Shown piece after piece: positions 20,357 through 22,460 of a stretch of DNA of 22,460 nucleotides. Position 1 is the stretch's first letter; every line of letters starts with the position of its first letter. Source of the stretch: Candidatus Roizmanbacteria bacterium. Lineage in GTDB: Bacteria; Patescibacteriota; Microgenomatia; UBA1406. The DNA lies in contig JANLHK010000069.1 in the NCBI GenBank assembly GCA_024653645.1, positions 1 to 22,460 on the forward strand, written 5' to 3'. A program made the translations under genes and the position numbers. A model generated the notes under the pieces. It saw nothing but the letters and a program-made list of their open reading frames with translations. It was not told the DNA's origin and ran no database searches.

Positions 20357-21479
20357 AACCCTTCTTATACTCCTGGCTCTCGCTGCTACCTTTTTTGTCT
20401 ATACCCAATCACAGAAGACCGCCCCTCAGGCGCCTCTGCAACCAAAAACAGTCACTACCCCTGACGCTACTGCGTCATATCGCGTGGAAACCGTCGTGAG
20501 TGGGCTCCAGGTGCCCTGGAGTATTCTGTTTACCGGACCCAACCGTATGCTGGTGTCTGAGCGTACTGGTAGTATCAGGGTCATACGCAATGGTACGCTG
20601 CTACCCGAACCGCTACATACCTTTACTGACACGCTGCAGGGCGGTGAACGAGGATTGCTGGGTATGACCCTGCATCCTGACTATGCCAACAACAAGCTTG
20701 TCTATGCCGGCTATACGTATGACAGCAACGGTACTACCCATGTTAAGATTGTCCGTTTTGCTGACCAGGGAACGAGCATCTCCCCTATGACCACTATTAT
20801 GGACAGCATCCCAGGAGGTAGTAATCATGACGGTATTCGTCTTAAATTCGGACCTGATGGTAAGCTCTATGCCTCAACCGGGGAGGGAGGTAATAAGGAA
20901 CTGGCCCAGCAGGACACGACCTATGCCGGAAAAATCATCAGGATGGACGCTGACGGGGGTAATATCGAAATATACGCAAAAGGTATCCGTAACAGCCAAG
21001 GCTTTGACTGGGATACGGAACACAACAACAACCTGTGGGCCGTTGATCATGGACCCTCAGGCTATGACGCACCGCCTGGAGGGGATGAGGTAAATCTCAT
21101 TACAAAAGGCGGTAACTACGGCTGGCCGTTAGTATCACATGAGAAAAACAAGCCAGGCTTAATAGCCCCTAAAATCACCTTCACTCCGGCTATCGCTCCG
21201 GCTTCAATCATTGTCTATAACAGTACGGTACTACCTCAGTTTCAGGGTAACTTGTTTGTGGGAGGATTGCGGGGAAGTGGGGTATATCGATTCATTCTGA
21301 CCAAAGATGGTACGGGTATCGCTTCATGGGAAAAGCTCAACAAGGTGGATGTGGGTCGCGTACGCGATGTGGTGCAGGGACCTGACGGCTATATCTACTT
21401 TACCAGCAGCAACCGTGATGGCAGGGGCATAGAACGACCCAACGACGATAAAATCTACCGCTTGATGCCCACTCCTTAA
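20349..21479 (+). CDS. Exported glucose/sorbosone dehydrogenase-like (PQQ-type) six-bladed beta-propeller protein
   Basis: 376 residues from the ATG at 20349. An N-terminal signal anchor (about 3-18, TLLILLALAATFFVYT) and a Pro/Thr/Gln-rich linker precede the propeller. Family motifs are GERGLLGM (99-106), NHDGIRLKFGPDGKLY (from 159, with H160 as the candidate catalytic base), GIRNSQGF (212-219) and PGGDEVNL...GGNYGWP (to about 260). Soluble aldose dehydrogenases of this family oxidise sugars with PQQ outside the membrane. No PQQ synthesis gene lies in the window, so an imported cofactor or a non-enzymatic binding role is possible. The frame extends 18 codons further upstream inside tsf; this ATG was chosen because it gives the signal peptide. 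Confidence 0.85.
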   Translation: MSKTLLILLALAATFFVYTQSQKTAPQAPLQPKTVTTPDATASYRVETVVSGLQVPWSILFTGPNRMLVSERTGSIRVIRNGTLLPEPLHTFTDTLQGGERGLLGMTLHPDYANNKLVYAGYTYDSNGTTHVKIVRFADQGTSISPMTTIMDSIPGGSNHDGIRLKFGPDGKLYASTGEGGNKELAQQDTTYAGKIIRMDADGGNIEIYAKGIRNSQGFDWDTEHNNNLWAVDHGPSGYDAPPGGDEVNLITKGGNYGWPLVSHEKNKPGLIAPKITFTPAIAPASIIVYNSTVLPQFQGNLFVGGLRGSGVYRFILTKDGTGIASWEKLNKVDVGRVRDVVQGPDGYIYFTSSNRDGRGIERPNDDKIYRLMPTP

Positions 21480-21517
21480 GCTTTCTTTCAGATTTACCCA
21501 TTACACTGCATCTCATG

Positions 21518-21524
21518 AAAGGAG
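21518..21524 (+). promoter_or_regulatory. Shine-Dalgarno sequence AAAGGAG that fixes the start at 21533
   Basis: AAAGGAG at 21518-21524 is 8 bases upstream of the ATG at 21533. An upstream in-frame ATG at 21515 would place this motif inside the coding sequence, so 21533 is the real start. It is the only strong Shine-Dalgarno sequence I find before a gene in the window. A possible -10, TACACT, lies at 21502-21507. Confidence 0.7.
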
Positions 21525-21532
21525 ATGAACAC

Positions 21533-22036
21533 ATGAACATAAAACGAAACACTATGGCCGCATTAGCTTTCATGATTGTTGCCGGAAGTTTGGTACTGCC
21601 TTCCTATGTTTCAGCCGCTGAAACGGCCGAAGCAAACCGCAAAGGACTTTTTGACGGACTGGTTCAAATGATTTCCCAAAAGTTTAATTTGGACAAGGGT
21701 AAGGTAGAAACGGTTGTTACCGAATATCAAACACAGCATAGGCAACAAATGCAAAAAGCTATGCAACAAGAACAAAACGAACTACTTTCACAGCTGGTTA
21801 CTGATGGCAAGATAACGCAAGAACAGAAACAAGCTATGCTTAAAAAGCATGAGGAGTTGCGCAACAAATACCAGCCCGACGGTATGATGGATCTTTCGCC
21901 TGAAGAGCGCAGAACAAAGATGCAGGAAATGCAAACAGACCTAACGGCCTTTGCGCAATCACAGGGAATTGATACCTCAGCTATGATGGGTAATGGCCAC
22001 CGAGGTGGCATGATGAGAGGCTCGTTTGCACAGTAA
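21533..22036 (+). CDS. Secreted helical Met/Gln-rich protein (Spy/DUF2680-like)
   Basis: 167 residues. A signal peptide (about residues 1-28, ending LPSYVSAAE with an AxA-type cleavage site) is followed by a helical domain: FNLDKGKVETVVTEYQTQHRQQMQKAMQQEQNELL, LVTDGKITQEQKQAMLKKHEELRNK and LSPEERRTKMQEMQTDLTAFAQSQGI. The alternation of GKI-type turns with long helices resembles DUF2680/Spy-like exported proteins, some of which act as envelope chaperones. The C-terminus is Met/Gly/His-rich (TSAMMGNGHRGGMMRG), which could bind a metal. The family link is tentative. It is flanked by its own Shine-Dalgarno sequence and terminator, so it is a monocistronic unit, perhaps highly expressed. Confidence 0.7.
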   Translation: MNIKRNTMAALAFMIVAGSLVLPSYVSAAETAEANRKGLFDGLVQMISQKFNLDKGKVETVVTEYQTQHRQQMQKAMQQEQNELLSQLVTDGKITQEQKQAMLKKHEELRNKYQPDGMMDLSPEERRTKMQEMQTDLTAFAQSQGIDTSAMMGNGHRGGMMRGSFAQ

Positions 22037-22058
22037 ACGACAGAGTGAAAAGGTAATT

Positions 22059-22086
22059 AAGCCCAGGCTAACCCCCTGGGCTTTTT
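22059..22086 (+). terminator. Rho-independent terminator of the Spy-like gene
   Basis: AAGCCCAGG at 22059-22067 pairs perfectly with CCTGGGCTT at 22075-22083 across a seven-base loop, followed directly by TTTTT-type bases to 22086. It lies 22 bases after the stop codon at 22036 and upstream of the tRNA promoter, and is the only clear intrinsic terminator in the window. Confidence 0.9.
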
Positions 22087-22097
22087 ACTGGTTTGCG

Positions 22098-22106
22098 TGA
22101 TAAAAT
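22098..22106 (+). promoter_or_regulatory. Promoter of tRNA-Gln (extended -10 TGaTAAAAT)
   Basis: TAAAAT at 22101-22106 with a TGa extension lies 9 bases before the first base of the tRNA, fitting initiation near 22113. No -35 is obvious; the upstream bases are occupied by the terminator. Confidence 0.6.
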
Positions 22107-22115
22107 ACAAATACT

Positions 22116-22189
22116 TGGGGAATCGTCTAATGGTAGGACAGCGGCCTTTGGAGCCGTTAGTCGGGGTTCGAATCCCTGTTCCCCAGCCA
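22116..22189 (+). tRNA. tRNA-Gln (anticodon UUG), CCA encoded
   Basis: A 74-base cloverleaf. The acceptor stem TGGGGAA (22116-22122) pairs with TTCCCCA (22179-22185), followed by discriminator G and CCA at 22187-22189. The D arm (GTC..GAC), the anticodon stem GCGGC/GCCGT with loop CTTTGGA (anticodon TTG), and a T arm with TTCGAAT complete it. Because CCA is encoded, no tailing is needed. The next gene begins just 2 bases after the CCA. Confidence 0.97.
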
Positions 22190-22191
22190 AA

Positions 22192-22460
22192 ATGACTCCT
22201 GAAAGAAGAGAACGATTGCCGACAAGTGTATCTTCAGCGATATTTATTGAGGATGAGCATAATAGATTGCTCTTTCTGCAGCAAGCATCTGAATCCAAAG
22301 GCCATAGGTGGGGACCGCCCGCAGGAGGAATAGAGGCTCATGAAGACCCTATAAAAGCCGCCTTGCGAGAAGTTAGGGAAGAAATTGGAGTTGAGGTTAA
22401 TTTAATTGATCTTATTGGAATTTATACAGCCGATAGAGGAGATAATGCAACAGGAATTGG
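22192..22460 (+). CDS. Nudix hydrolase (3' truncated by the window end)
   Basis: The first 89 codons run off the end of the window. The Nudix box GX5EX7REUXEEXGU is complete at residues 47-69 (GGIEAHEDP...REVREEIGV), preceded by RWGPPAGG. It hydrolyses a nucleoside diphosphate linked to X; the substrate cannot be told from this part. The ATG lies two bases after the tRNA CCA, so the gene probably shares the tRNA promoter and its mRNA would be released by tRNA 3' processing. All eight Arg codons are AGA, AGG or CGA, unlike the CGT/CGC use of most genes here, suggesting a different origin. Confidence 0.9.
   Translation, partial: MTPERRERLPTSVSSAIFIEDEHNRLLFLQQASESKGHRWGPPAGGIEAHEDPIKAALREVREEIGVEVNLIDLIGIYTADRGDNATGI

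Noticed and set aside
22068..22298. 76-codon minus-strand frame reading AGEQGFEPRLTAPKAAV-type sequence
   Set aside because: It is the antisense of tRNA-Gln plus the start of the Nudix gene; this translated-tRNA sequence is a familiar false protein.
1..22460. Insertion sequences, prophage genes or CRISPR arrays
   Set aside because: No transposase, integrase or phage structural motif and no regularly spaced repeats were seen on either strand.

Overview
The window reads as a compact bacterial genome segment of Candidate Phyla Radiation (Patescibacteria) type. This is an inference from several traits: very short intergenic gaps, many overlapping genes, a trimmed ribosomal protein L1, a 151-residue EF-Ts, a type IV pilus PilM/PilN/PilO set, and almost no Shine-Dalgarno sequences. 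UGA is used as a stop (rnc, the glycosyltransferase), so the code is standard. I cannot assign a lineage within CPR with confidence.

Layout. 1-2703 (+): the 3' end of a probable pilus or surface protein gene, then pilM-pilN-pilO. 6194-2696 (-): recG-rpmF-nusB-rnc-rpsP, a DNA-repair and RNA/translation cluster that meets pilO tail to tail with an 8-bp overlap. 6316-12541 (+): a class A penicillin-binding protein, a predicted phosphoribosyltransferase, secE-nusG-rplK-rplA, and an unusual fusion of a DNPH1/Rcl-like domain to thymidylate kinase. 12569-13552 (+): a protein I do not recognise, with different arginine codon use. 13603-14934 (+): glyA, overlapping tail to tail with a minus-strand DhnA/FbaB-type aldolase. 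17725-14915 (-): a small deoxyribosyltransferase-fold protein, a multi-spanning GT-C-like glycosyltransferase and the aldolase. 17746-21479 (+): a small anchored Ig-like protein, galU, rpsB, tsf and a secreted glucose/sorbosone dehydrogenase-like beta-propeller. 21533-22460 (+): a secreted Met-rich helical protein with its own terminator, tRNA-Gln, and the 5' part of a Nudix hydrolase gene.

The genes cover translation (S16, L32, L11, L1, S2, EF-Ts, NusB, NusG, RNase III), the envelope (pilus, PBP, SecE, glycosyltransferase, GalU, exported proteins) and nucleotide/one-carbon metabolism (TMK, GlyA, PRTase, Nudix). No stretch longer than about 125 bases lacks a gene.

The strongest cross-cutting signal is promoter architecture. 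At rpsP, secE, rplK, glyA, the 12569 gene, the Ig-like gene, pilM and pbp1A, a -10 box (often an extended TGn -10, several with a -35 at 17-18 bp) lies so close to the ATG that the transcript should be leaderless or have only a few leader bases. Many of these promoters lie inside the end of the preceding gene. The most unusual proteins are the DNPH1-like/TMK fusion, whose N-terminal domain appears to have lost its catalytic Asp and Glu, and a second stand-alone protein of the same fold with the same apparent losses.
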